Below are positions 27,077 through 35,851 of a stretch of 64,000 nt of DNA, one piece after another. The notes beneath the pieces are model-generated. The model was given only the letters and a program-made list of their open reading frames with translations, was not told the origin of the DNA and made no database searches. The stretch is from Polynucleobacter sp. MWH-Braz-FAM2G (GTDB lineage: Bacteria > Pseudomonadota > Gammaproteobacteria > Burkholderiales > Burkholderiaceae). Position 1 is the stretch's first letter. Each line of letters opens with the position of its first letter. The stretch is from assembly GCF_018687635.1 (NCBI RefSeq), contig NZ_CP061300.1, positions 1,385,424 to 1,449,423 on the forward strand, read 5' to 3'. Made by a program: the position numbers and the translations under genes.

Positions 27077-28081
27077 CTATTCCGCGTTAATTTGAGCTTG
27101 TTTAATTAAGTTACTCCAGCGAACACGTTCTTTTGCAACCATCGTCGCAAACTTATCTGGAGTGCCTGGCATAGGTTCCGCACCAATCTGCGCAAAACGT
27201 TCAACCACATCAGGCGATACGATGACTTTGTTTAAGGCTGCATTTAACTTTGCTACGATTTCAGGGGCTAAATTTCTTGGTCCAAATATGCCGAACCAAG
27301 TACTGGATTCAAATTGTCCTAAACCATATTTTTTGCCAGCCTCAGCAACAGTTGGGACGTCCGGCAATAAAGTCGAGCGTTTCGTTCCGCCAACGGCTAA
27401 AGCATTGAGCTTGCCATCCTTAACAGGCTGAAGGCCAGCAACCATAACGTCAAATAGGATATGCACTTTGCCAGATACTAAGTCTGGTAACGCTAATGCA
27501 GAACCTTTATAGGGAACATGGGTCATATCGAGCCCCGCTTGAGCTTTAAGGGCTTCAACATTTAATTGAATGACTGTGCCATTACCGCTGGAGGCAAAAT
27601 TTAATTCCCCAGGATGGGCTTTTGCATAGAGTATTAGGTCTTTTAAGGTTTTTATTGGTAATGTTTTAGTTACCATCAAAAGTGATGGCGATGCCACTGC
27701 ACCACCAATAGGTGTGAAATCAGTCACGGCATCATAAGGTAGTTTTTTATTAAAGCTAGGCGCAACTGAATGCGTACTACTACTCGTAAAGAGTATTGTG
27801 TATCCGTCTGGGTTAGCGCGAGCCACTAGACCAGCTCCGATGGTGCCACCAGCACCTGGATGATTATCTACAACCACTGCTTGACCTAAACTGGTAGTGA
27901 GTTTTTGCGCCACGATACGAGCTAAGGCATCGGTTGCCCCGCCCGGTGGAAACGGCACAATCATCGTAATGGCCTTACTGGGATAATCACGAACAGATGT
28001 GGTTTGGGCATTTGCGTTACCCAAACATAAATATGCGGCTGATATTAAAAGAACGCATATGTTTCTTCGGTTTTGCAGCAT
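27077..28081 (-). CDS. Bug/TctC-family periplasmic binding protein
   Basis: A 334-aa secreted solute receptor: signal peptide ending near GNANAQ, then YPSKAITMIVPFPPGGATDALAR, VVVDNHPGAGGTIGAG, RANPDGYTILF and HVPYKGSALALPDLVSGKV. AGGAG precedes the ATG. It is first in a two-gene unit with the gamma-glutamyltransferase and diverges, across a 67-bp gap with a palindrome, from the VOC-Bug-TPP operon. Confidence 0.94.
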   Translation of the reverse strand: MLQNRRNICVLLISAAYLCLGNANAQTTSVRDYPSKAITMIVPFPPGGATDALARIVAQKLTTSLGQAVVVDNHPGAGGTIGAGLVARANPDGYTILFTSSSTHSVAPSFNKKLPYDAVTDFTPIGGAVASPSLLMVTKTLPIKTLKDLILYAKAHPGELNFASSGNGTVIQLNVEALKAQAGLDMTHVPYKGSALALPDLVSGKVHILFDVMVAGLQPVKDGKLNALAVGGTKRSTLLPDVPTVAEAGKKYGLGQFESSTWFGIFGPRNLAPEIVAKLNAALNKVIVSPDVVERFAQIGAEPMPGTPDKFATMVAKERVRWSNLIKQAQINAE

Positions 28082-28104
28082 TCTCTTTAGTCTCCTATTT
28101 ATCT

Positions 28105-28122
28105 AATATCGTATATGATATT
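28105..28122. promoter_or_regulatory. Palindromic operator between divergent catabolic operons
   Basis: AATATC-GTATAT-GATATT: 16 of 18 bases are symmetric. It resembles the ATCGTATACGAT-like sites bound by GntR/FadR-type regulators. It lies in the only gap between the Bug-ggt and VOC-Bug-TPP operons and could control both. No GntR gene is in the window. Confidence 0.55.
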
Positions 28123-28148
28123 TTTTTGAAAATTCTATTTAATTCGCC

Positions 28149-28889
28149 GTGATCCACCCTCAAGAATACCCTTTTGATCACTTGGTAATCATTGGCAGAG
28201 ATCAGCTTGGGAAACTTGCTCAACAATTTTTGACCCAAGGCTTTCTGCTAACCCCACTTGCCCACCACAATTTAGGCTCAAGTAATCAACTCATTATGTT
28301 AGATAGTAGCTATATTGAGCTACTTGGGTGTGAGCCTGGCAAACCGCCACAAAGAGCAGAAATTGCAAATCAGCCCCTTGGGCTAGATGCCCTAGTCTTT
28401 CGCACAAACGATGCTGAAAAAACTTATCAAGAGCTAGTAAAAGGTGGTTTTTCTGTAAATCCCATTCAAGACCTCAGTCGTGAATCTGAATACAAGGGCA
28501 ATTCAGTTTTGGTTCAATTCAAAACAGTGCGCTTTTCAGTGCAACCCATTCCAGGAATCAGAATCTATTTTTGTGAGCACATTACACCAGAGTATGTTTG
28601 GCAAGATCAATGGCTAAAACATCTGAATCAACTAGGTCACTTAAAAAGCATTTCGCTTGCTAGCCCTAATGTTTTAGAGAGCGTCAACGTATTGGGTCAG
28701 CTACTCAATATAGATAAAAAGCACATCGTGATTAGCGAGGAGTTAGCCCAACTTCAACTCCCCAATATTCAAATAAACATACAAAAAGATGGGAATCTCA
28801 TTGAGTCTCGAGTAATGTGCGCGCAAGTCAGTAAAAACTCAATAGATCCTGTAGACTTAATTATAAATAATCAGCATTTAAATCTGTAG
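28149..28889 (+). CDS. VOC/glyoxalase-like domain protein
   Basis: A 246-aa cytoplasmic protein with a glyoxalase-like (PF13468-type) start: YPFDHLVIIGRDQLGKLAQQFLTQGFLLTPLAHHNLGSSNQLIML, with the FDH metal-ligand position and an LDSSYIELL acidic strand. The reaction is unknown; related proteins act as small-molecule lyases or dioxygenases. The start is GTG with no clear Shine-Dalgarno, so the exact start is uncertain. It is the first gene of an operon with a Bug receptor (11 bp downstream) and a TPP enzyme. Confidence 0.8.
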   Translation: MIHPQEYPFDHLVIIGRDQLGKLAQQFLTQGFLLTPLAHHNLGSSNQLIMLDSSYIELLGCEPGKPPQRAEIANQPLGLDALVFRTNDAEKTYQELVKGGFSVNPIQDLSRESEYKGNSVLVQFKTVRFSVQPIPGIRIYFCEHITPEYVWQDQWLKHLNQLGHLKSISLASPNVLESVNVLGQLLNIDKKHIVISEELAQLQLPNIQINIQKDGNLIESRVMCAQVSKNSIDPVDLIINNQHLNL

Positions 28890-28900
28890 GGACCAACCTC

Positions 28901-29890
28901 ATGAGATCCAAGTTCAGTTTTATTTCCAAGTTATTCCTCTCAGGATTAACCTTTTGCTTAACCATATGTGCCCTATCGACTTCGAGTTACGCCCAAAGCG
29001 ATAAACCGCTGACATTGATAGTTCCATTTCCACCGGGTGGTAGCACTGATATCACCGCGCGCACCATCCAATCCAAGCTCTCGGAGCGCATTGGCAGGCC
29101 GGTAGTAATTGAAAATCGCCCAGGTGCGGCAAGTCAAATTGCTACTCAATATGTCGCTCGCTCTGCGCCTGATGGCAATACTTTATTAATTAGTTTTGAT
29201 AACCACTCTATTAATCCAATTGTCAAACCCAAGCTTCCATATGACACTTTTAAGGATTTTGCAGGCGTAAGTTTATTGGTACGTTTTCCCTTAGTGATTG
29301 CTGCCAACCCATCAGTCCCCGGAAATAATCTCGCCGAATTTATTGCAGCAGCCAAAAAGAAACCTGGGTTATATAGCTATGCCTCAACTGGGATGGGCTC
29401 ACTCAACCAGCTTGCAATGGAGGACATTAAACGTAAAGCTGGAATCTTCGTATTGCATGTTCCTTACAGCGGTGGCGGTCCTGCGATTGCAGCTGTAGTT
29501 GGCAATACCGCTAGCCTGACCTTACTAAGCTACGCAGCTCTTAAGGGTCAAATTCAGGCGGACAAGCTTAAGGCGCTAGCCGTGACTGGAGCCCAACGTT
29601 TACCAGAGTTACCAAAGGTTCCTACCGTAGCTGAATCAGGATACCCTGGATTTGAGGCCTATTCTTGGATAGGCGCATTTGCTCCAGCAGATACCCCCGC
29701 TCCGATTGTGAAAAAGCTCACTGCTGATTTTCAGGCAGTCTTAAATGATCCTGAGATTAAAACCAAACTCACTCAAGGTGGATTTGATGTGCAAGCAAGC
29801 GATGGACCTACATTGGATAAGCATGTAAGGCGTGATCATGATCGTTGGCAACAATTCATAAAAAATACCCAACTGAATTTAGAAGATTAA
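28901..29890 (+). CDS. Bug/TctC-family periplasmic binding protein
   Basis: A 329-aa secreted receptor. The signal peptide ends at SSYAQS; LTLIVPFPPGGSTDITAR, PVVIENRPGAASQIATQ, RSAPDGNTLLI and HVPYSGGGPAIAAVVGN are the family landmarks. It lies 11 bp after the VOC gene, and its stop is 1 bp before the next ATG, so it is tightly coupled to the TPP enzyme. The pairing suggests that it captures the precursor of that enzyme's substrate. Confidence 0.94.
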   Translation: MRSKFSFISKLFLSGLTFCLTICALSTSSYAQSDKPLTLIVPFPPGGSTDITARTIQSKLSERIGRPVVIENRPGAASQIATQYVARSAPDGNTLLISFDNHSINPIVKPKLPYDTFKDFAGVSLLVRFPLVIAANPSVPGNNLAEFIAAAKKKPGLYSYASTGMGSLNQLAMEDIKRKAGIFVLHVPYSGGGPAIAAVVGNTASLTLLSYAALKGQIQADKLKALAVTGAQRLPELPKVPTVAESGYPGFEAYSWIGAFAPADTPAPIVKKLTADFQAVLNDPEIKTKLTQGGFDVQASDGPTLDKHVRRDHDRWQQFIKNTQLNLED

Positions 29891-29891
29891 T

Positions 29892-31589
29892 ATGGCCGAC
29901 AAGATCAACGGCGCAGAAGCGCTAGTACGCATGCTGCAAGAATACGATGTAAAGCATATCTTTGGCTTATGTGGCGATACCAGTCTGCCGTTTTATGACG
30001 CCCTTGCAAGACTTGATCATGGCATGCAACATATCCTCACTAGGGATGAACGCAGCGCAGGATATATGGCCGATGCCTATGCACGAGTAACGCATAAAGT
30101 CGGCGTTTGCGAAGGACCGAGCGGTGGTGGTGCAACTTATTTATTACCAGGTCTTGTTGAGGCTAATGAATCCTCTATTCCAGTTTTAGGCATCACTTCT
30201 GATGTACCCGTCACCTCACGTGGCAAGTTTCCCTTGACTGAATTAGATCAGCAAGCCTTATATAAGCCACTCACCAAGTGGAATACAACGATTGATTTAG
30301 CTGCGCAAATTCCATCAGCGGTACGTACTGCCTTTAGGGCGATGACAACTGGAAAACCTGGAAGTGCTCATATTTGCCTCCCACATGATGTGCAAAAACA
30401 TCCGATAGATGCAGGCGATATTTGGGCACAGAAGGAACACTCACACTACCCTGCTCAGCGCTATGTAGCTAATGATAGTGATATAGAAACGGCGACCAAG
30501 CTCATCTTGGCTGCGAAATTCCCTGTAATCGTTTGCGGTGGTGGCATCATTAATTCAGGCGCAGAAGAGACTCTAAAAAATATCGCTGAGCTACTGAATA
30601 TTCCAGTATGTACTACTGTTAGCGGCCAAGGAAGTCTAGCTGGCACCCATCCATTAAACGCAGGTGTAGTAGGTGCCAATGGCGGAGTCATGGCAACTAG
30701 AGAGGTTATTAATAGTGCGGACCTGGTTTTCTTCATGACGTGTCGCGCCGGATCCACTACCACTGAAAATTGGCGTTTTCCTAACAAAACGATTCCCATC
30801 ATTCATTTAGATGTTGATCCCGAAACGATTGGCGCAAATTACCCAATCGCAGCAAGCCTAGTTGGCGATGCCAAACTCACCCTTGAGAAACTACTTACCG
30901 AATTAAAGGACAACATTCAGAATCGAGCGAAGGATTGTGTAGATGGAAAGGCAGTTGTTGCCAAAACCAAGGCGATCAAATTTGAACCTTTTCTAAAATT
31001 AGCAAACAGCAATGACTCACCCATTCTTCCCGAAAGAATTGTGCATACCCTCAATAAGCTTCTTCCAAAGGATGCCATTGTTTGTGCCGATCCAGGCACC
31101 CCATGCCCATACTTCTCTGCCTATTTTCTGAGCGATATTCCCGGCAGACACTTCATCACCAACCGCGCCCATGGCGCACTGGGCTTTGCCATGTCAGCAG
31201 CTGTTGGTGCAGCAGTTGGTAGACCACAATCGAAATGCGTCGCCGTGATGGGTGACGGTAGCTTTGGATTTACAGTTGGCGAGCTAGAGACCATCACTCG
31301 CTATAAGTTACCTATTTTGATGGTCGTGATATCTAACTCGGTTTATGGATGGATTAAGGCAAGCCAAAAATCAGGCTACGATCAACGCTATTACTCCGTT
31401 GACTTTAATCGCACCAATCATGCCAAAGTTGCTGAGGCTTATGGCGTGCGCTCTTGGACAGTTGAGGATCCTCAAAAATTAGAAGCAGTCCTTAAAGCAG
31501 CTATCGAATGTGGTGAACCAGCATTGGTGGATATTATTTCTCAACCATTACAAGACGCCGCTGCACCTGTCAGTCAATGGATGGGTTAA
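29892..31589 (+). CDS. Acetolactate synthase-like TPP-dependent enzyme
   Basis: A 565-aa three-domain thiamine diphosphate enzyme. The N-terminal Pyr domain has FGLCGDTSLPF and the catalytic Glu E53 in RDERSAGYMADAYAR; the middle domain has VIVCGGGI; the C-terminal PP domain carries the TPP motif GDGSFGFTVGELET...SN. It is acetolactate-synthase-like in architecture, but its catabolic operon argues for a decarboxylase, carboligase or acyl-transfer step on the imported substrate rather than branched-chain synthesis. No regulatory subunit (IlvH) is nearby. A shared terminator follows. Confidence 0.9.
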   Translation: MADKINGAEALVRMLQEYDVKHIFGLCGDTSLPFYDALARLDHGMQHILTRDERSAGYMADAYARVTHKVGVCEGPSGGGATYLLPGLVEANESSIPVLGITSDVPVTSRGKFPLTELDQQALYKPLTKWNTTIDLAAQIPSAVRTAFRAMTTGKPGSAHICLPHDVQKHPIDAGDIWAQKEHSHYPAQRYVANDSDIETATKLILAAKFPVIVCGGGIINSGAEETLKNIAELLNIPVCTTVSGQGSLAGTHPLNAGVVGANGGVMATREVINSADLVFFMTCRAGSTTTENWRFPNKTIPIIHLDVDPETIGANYPIAASLVGDAKLTLEKLLTELKDNIQNRAKDCVDGKAVVAKTKAIKFEPFLKLANSNDSPILPERIVHTLNKLLPKDAIVCADPGTPCPYFSAYFLSDIPGRHFITNRAHGALGFAMSAAVGAAVGRPQSKCVAVMGDGSFGFTVGELETITRYKLPILMVVISNSVYGWIKASQKSGYDQRYYSVDFNRTNHAKVAEAYGVRSWTVEDPQKLEAVLKAAIECGEPALVDIISQPLQDAAAPVSQWMG

Positions 31590-31618
31590 ACAAACTTAAA
31601 CCAATGTGCAGTTCAAAT

Positions 31619-31645
31619 AAAAACCACCCGAGGGTGGTTTTTATT
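31619..31645. terminator. Bidirectional terminator (TPP enzyme / lipase 1)
   Basis: The stem AAACCACCC/GGGTGGTTT with loop GA at 31621-31640 is followed by T-rich tracts on both strands. The 20-bp core is identical to the hairpin at 35812-35831 behind the paralogous lipase. Confidence 0.88.
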
Positions 31646-31669
31646 TTCATAGAGGAAATTCTTTCTGAC

Positions 31670-32968
31670 TTAATTCTGCGGACAAGCATTAGCCAAAGGC
31701 ATACCAGCTACACGATCCTTAATCCAAGATAAGTAGAAAGGTTTGGAGCTTGCAGGCGTTGTAAAGTGAGATTGCTCTCCTGGCAACTGCATTCTGCCGA
31801 CGTTACCGCCTAATTTACAGGCCTGCTCCTGATAAAGTTTATGCATGATAGGAGGCACAGTAGTGTCTTTTGCGCCAAAATAAATTTGCACTGGGGCAAC
31901 GGGCTTTACCACGGGAACACCGCCTTTTACCATTGCTTTAACCCAAGCCAAAGTATTTTCAGGCTTTTGTTTTAATAAACTTGCATAGTTTGAGCCGTAG
32001 TTAAAGTTAAATGTATCGCTTGCCGAGTGCATGCATTTGTTTAAATAAATTTCATTTGCAACTTTCACACCCTCATCAGTCATAAGATCGGATAGCTTTA
32101 GACTGGGGGTTGAAGCCTGAGTACCCCAATAAGTCATGGTCGCATGAGTGAAATCAAAAATATTACCTAAAAACATTTTTTGCAGATCTTGGAAATACTT
32201 ATCAGCGCTAGCTTGATCCAACTTATTTGCTGGTGCAAATATGGAAATATCCTGCGGAGCCAAAGCAACAAAACCTAGAATTTCAAGGTTGTCTGAGGCG
32301 GTTCCACTTTGCTTAATGTATTCAGGCATTGCTGCTAAGGCAATCGCCGCACCACCGCCTTGAGACCAACCATAAATAATGGTCTTTTTATTAGCGCCAG
32401 TTTCTTGCATGGAACTGGCAGCACGAGCCGCATTGAGAGTGTCCATGCCGTTACTCACCGCAACACTATATTGATGACGGCCACCGCCACCCAAGCCCTG
32501 ATAGTCGGTAGCGACAACAACATATCCTTGGTTGATGAATTCTTCTAAAGCTGGAATCCCGTAATCCATCCATGAGTTACCCCCAATTAAGAAGTATTCA
32601 TTTAAGGGTGTCGCAGGATCAATCACTTGTGATGGACCACAGTTCTGAGCAGAACCAGTGGTGCCATGACCCCATGACATCACTGGTCGACCACCCGCAG
32701 GGGCAGGTCCCTTAGGAGCAACAACTAAGCCCGTTGAAATCGTTTTACGACCGGATACATCCGATGAAATGTAAGCAATTCTCCAAGCTTGTGCACCTTT
32801 TAAGGATGTAGAAATTTCTTCTTGTTTGATGACTTGCCCCAATTTTCCTTCAGGCGACATCTTCATCACTTCAGAATAAAAAGGCTGCATAGGTGGATCG
32901 GCATGCGCAGAATTAAAACCAAATGCAAGCAAAGAGCTTACGAGCAAGACAGAAAGTTTATTTTTCAT
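31670..32968 (-). CDS. Secreted alpha/beta-hydrolase, LIP lipase family (copy 1)
   Basis: A 432-aa secreted lipase/esterase of the fungal-type LIP family. The signal peptide ends near SAHA (residue 23). The nucleophile elbow is G-W-S202-Q-G-G; a likely acid is the Asp in FGAKDTTVPP and the histidine is in PGEQSHFTTP. Several Cys suggest disulfides. The start is ATG 32968 behind TTAAGG; the frame extends ten codons further upstream. It begins 30 bp after the decarboxylase stop, so the two are co-transcribed. It is a close paralogue of the lipase at 35852-37156. Confidence 0.88.
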   Translation of the reverse strand: MKNKLSVLLVSSLLAFGFNSAHADPPMQPFYSEVMKMSPEGKLGQVIKQEEISTSLKGAQAWRIAYISSDVSGRKTISTGLVVAPKGPAPAGGRPVMSWGHGTTGSAQNCGPSQVIDPATPLNEYFLIGGNSWMDYGIPALEEFINQGYVVVATDYQGLGGGGRHQYSVAVSNGMDTLNAARAASSMQETGANKKTIIYGWSQGGGAAIALAAMPEYIKQSGTASDNLEILGFVALAPQDISIFAPANKLDQASADKYFQDLQKMFLGNIFDFTHATMTYWGTQASTPSLKLSDLMTDEGVKVANEIYLNKCMHSASDTFNFNYGSNYASLLKQKPENTLAWVKAMVKGGVPVVKPVAPVQIYFGAKDTTVPPIMHKLYQEQACKLGGNVGRMQLPGEQSHFTTPASSKPFYLSWIKDRVAGMPLANACPQN

Positions 32969-32998
32969 AAAAACCTTAAGTAAAAAATACAAAAGCAA

Positions 32999-34678
32999 TT
33001 AAACGGGAATATTAACCTTATAAACATGATCTTGAAGTTGTTTTGCAACCGGCTGGCTTTCAGCTGCTGGAATCATTACCTCAATATAAGAAGCGCCATC
33101 GAAAGAGTTTGCTTTTTCTATTGCGGCATCCAATTCCGCAACTGTGGAAACCTTGGCGCTGAACCAATTATTACAACCCATGGCTGCTGGAAGTTGTGAG
33201 TAATTCCATTTCGCTAAATCATCATATTTCCAGCCAACCTCGCTAACAACAATTTCAACCCCATAAAGAGCATTATTGAGTACAAAAATAATCGGCTTAA
33301 TGCCATAACGACCCATGGTACCAATTTCATTGGCCGTCAACTGATGTGAGCCATCTCCCGTTACGACAATCGTACGCCCTGCTTTATTGGCCATGCAAAT
33401 ACCTTCAGCAGCAGGGGTTGCCCAGCCAATAGAGCCCCACAAAGTTTGAGACTGAAAGCCCACACCTTCTGGCAACAACATTGGAGTCATGTACAGCATA
33501 CAAGTGCCCGTTTCAGCCACGAGCACATCGCCAGCACGCAACATATTTTGTAAGCGTGGATAAAAATTAGCGGAATTCGTTGAATCTGCAGGTGCGCCAA
33601 CTAACGGAAACTTAGAGAGCTTTTCTGTAGTTTGAACTTTGGCAACTGGATTGATACGCTTGGTTAACTCAGACAACATGTCGCCTAAGGCTACCCCACT
33701 AAATATAGTGCCGCCAAGTTTTACATAATGATCACCAAGAACAATTGTTTTTTGCGGATCAAGATTGTTCGTCCAATTACCGGTATTGATGTCCTCATTA
33801 ATAAGGCCACCAATGTCAAATACTAAATCCGCGCTCTCAACTACGCACTTTAAATCTTTAGGACTTGAGCTTACTCCGCTATACACGCCAAGATAGTTAG
33901 GATGAGACTCTGATACAAGACCTTTACCCATTGGCGGAGTTGCAAAGGACATATTGGATTTATTGAGGAGCTCTATAAATTGATTGGTTAAACCATAGCT
34001 AGCAACCAAATTCGATGGTAGTGCAACAATGTTTTTTGCAGCATTGACTTTACTCATCACAAAATTAACGGCAGCCTCTAGGCTGGCAGGATCGCTATTA
34101 GCCTTCTTAACGGAAGCCAATGGCACACCTTTAACTGGAGCGCCATTAATTGGCATTAGCGCATAATCCATTGGCACAATAATGTAAGCGGGCTCACTAA
34201 AACGGAGTGCATCACGAATCACCCGCTCCATTTCATCGATCACGTTGTCAGGCGTCAGGTTAGTTGAGACGCAACATGCTGCGGCGGATATAGCCTGGAA
34301 ATTATTAAACACTCCATCACCTAATGTATGGTGGGTAACGAGACCTTGTCTTTGAATACGAGTACTAGGAGATCCAACCAGGAAAAACATCGGCAATCGT
34401 TGCGACTTAGCGCCCATCACACCATTAATCGCGCTAAGCTCTCCCACACCATAAGTGGTTGAAAGTATAGAAGCGCCATAGATGCGGGCGTAACCATCCG
34501 CCGCATAGGCAGCATTCAACTCATTTGCGCAAGCAATCCATTCCAAGCGATCACATTTCTCAATGGCATCATCAAATGGAAATGCATAGTCGCCTGGCAC
34601 CCCAAACACACGATCGATACCCAAATCCGCTAATCGATTAATGACGTATTCAACCACTGTCGGTGTACTTGTAGCCAT
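32999..34678 (-). CDS. Pyruvate/indolepyruvate decarboxylase-family TPP enzyme
   Basis: A 559-aa non-oxidative 2-keto-acid decarboxylase. It has all PDC-type marks: FGVPGDYAFPF (D30), the catalytic Glu E53 in NELNAAYAADGYAR, the paired H116-H117 in THHTLGDG that set this group apart from acetolactate synthases, and the TPP motif GDGSHQLTANEIG...NN. It should turn a 2-keto acid into an aldehyde and CO2; pyruvate, indolepyruvate and phenylpyruvate are all possible. AAGGA precedes the ATG. It is upstream of a secreted lipase in one unit. Confidence 0.9.
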   Translation of the reverse strand: MATSTPTVVEYVINRLADLGIDRVFGVPGDYAFPFDDAIEKCDRLEWIACANELNAAYAADGYARIYGASILSTTYGVGELSAINGVMGAKSQRLPMFFLVGSPSTRIQRQGLVTHHTLGDGVFNNFQAISAAACCVSTNLTPDNVIDEMERVIRDALRFSEPAYIIVPMDYALMPINGAPVKGVPLASVKKANSDPASLEAAVNFVMSKVNAAKNIVALPSNLVASYGLTNQFIELLNKSNMSFATPPMGKGLVSESHPNYLGVYSGVSSSPKDLKCVVESADLVFDIGGLINEDINTGNWTNNLDPQKTIVLGDHYVKLGGTIFSGVALGDMLSELTKRINPVAKVQTTEKLSKFPLVGAPADSTNSANFYPRLQNMLRAGDVLVAETGTCMLYMTPMLLPEGVGFQSQTLWGSIGWATPAAEGICMANKAGRTIVVTGDGSHQLTANEIGTMGRYGIKPIIFVLNNALYGVEIVVSEVGWKYDDLAKWNYSQLPAAMGCNNWFSAKVSTVAELDAAIEKANSFDGASYIEVMIPAAESQPVAKQLQDHVYKVNIPV

Positions 34679-34805
34679 GGATAATCCTTTTAAAAATTGA
34701 ACTAATATTCTAATAGAGACTAAAGGTGAATCGGCAGGCTAACTGAGACCCGAGCAGAAACACTAGGGATTTTTAAAATGCCCAAAATTAAATAATTTAC
34801 CCACA

Positions 34806-34834
34806 AAAATAAGCCGAAAGAATTCGGCTTATTT
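34806..34834 (-). terminator. Terminator of the beta-hydroxyacid dehydrogenase gene
   Basis: The stem AAGCCGAA/TTCGGCTT with a 4-nt loop (34811-34830) is followed by ATTTTTG on the minus strand, 26 bp after the gene's stop. Confidence 0.85.
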
Positions 34835-34856
34835 ATTTCAGAGCGCTACTAAGTAT

Positions 34857-35726
34857 TTAGCGGGCATATTTTGTGAATAGTACTTGGGTACCATTTTTAG
34901 CGCACCCTTCTGCTACTAAGCCTTCATAAAGCTTCTTAGCCAATGCCAATGCAGGCAAATCTAAATTGACTTTCTGTGCCTCTTCTAGAGCAATGCCTAA
35001 ATCTTTTAAGAAGTGCTCTACATAAAAACCAGGCGCAAAATCACCAGCAATCATCCGAGCTCCAAGATTGAGTAACTGAAATCCAGAAGCCGCTCCGCCA
35101 CCAATGGATTCCATTACCGTCTCTGGATTAAGGCCAACTGATTTAGCGTAACCTAATCCCTCACTCACACCCATAATCGTTCCAGCAATCACAATTTGAT
35201 TACACATCTTAGTGTGCTGACCAGCGCCAGGACCACCCTGCAAAACGACATTGGAACCCATGATTTTTAGAATAGGAAGTACCGCATCAAAATCAGACTG
35301 TTTACCGCCAACCATGATGGAGAGCTTAGCGTTACGGGCACCAACATCGCCACCAGAGACCGGCGCATCCAAACCATGACAACCACGCTTCTCAGCCTCC
35401 TCAGCAATTCTTTTTGCTAGTGATGGGCTAGAAGTAGTCATATCAATGAGATAAGCATTCTTAGCTCGATCCAAAATCTTGCCAGCACCAAAATAAACCT
35501 CTTCCACATCAGATGGGTAGCCCACCATGGTGATGATGACATCGGACTCGGCAGCAAGATCACCAATGGTGTCAAACCACTTAGCGCCTTTAGCAACTAA
35601 ATCATCTGTTTTTGATTTTGAGCGATTAAATACATTCAATTGATGACCGGCAGCCAATAAATGACCGGCCATACTTTGGCCCATGATGCCTAGACCGATA
35701 AAACCAATACGTTGCTTTGCGCTCAT
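34857..35726 (-). CDS. Beta-hydroxyacid dehydrogenase (GarR/HIBADH family)
   Basis: A 289-aa NAD(P)-dependent dehydrogenase. The Rossmann motif GFIGLGIMGQSMA is at 8-20, the substrate motif DAPVSGGDVGA at 120-130 and the catalytic Lys K173 with N176 in GQHTKMCNQ. Family members reduce tartronate semialdehyde or oxidise 3-hydroxyisobutyrate; the EHFLKDLGIALEEA tract fits the tartronate-semialdehyde-reductase side. The start is ATG 35726 behind AGAGG, not the TTG two codons earlier. It lies alone between two terminators. Confidence 0.9.
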   Translation of the reverse strand: MSAKQRIGFIGLGIMGQSMAGHLLAAGHQLNVFNRSKSKTDDLVAKGAKWFDTIGDLAAESDVIITMVGYPSDVEEVYFGAGKILDRAKNAYLIDMTTSSPSLAKRIAEEAEKRGCHGLDAPVSGGDVGARNAKLSIMVGGKQSDFDAVLPILKIMGSNVVLQGGPGAGQHTKMCNQIVIAGTIMGVSEGLGYAKSVGLNPETVMESIGGGAASGFQLLNLGARMIAGDFAPGFYVEHFLKDLGIALEEAQKVNLDLPALALAKKLYEGLVAEGCAKNGTQVLFTKYAR

Positions 35727-35804
35727 GCCCAACCTCTTTCTCAGGAATCAAAGATTTGAATCTTATCCTAATAACAGGTTTTGCTGTTTTCGCCGAAGCA
35801 CGGG

Positions 35805-35831
35805 AAAAAATAAACCACCCGAGGGTGGTTT
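35805..35831 (-). terminator. Terminator of lipase copy 2
   Basis: The same 20-bp hairpin core as at 31621-31640 (stem AAACCACCC/GGGTGGTTT) lies 21 bp after the lipase stop and is followed on the minus strand by TTTATTTTTT. Confidence 0.88.
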
Positions 35832-35851
35832 AAGTGATATACCAACTCAAA

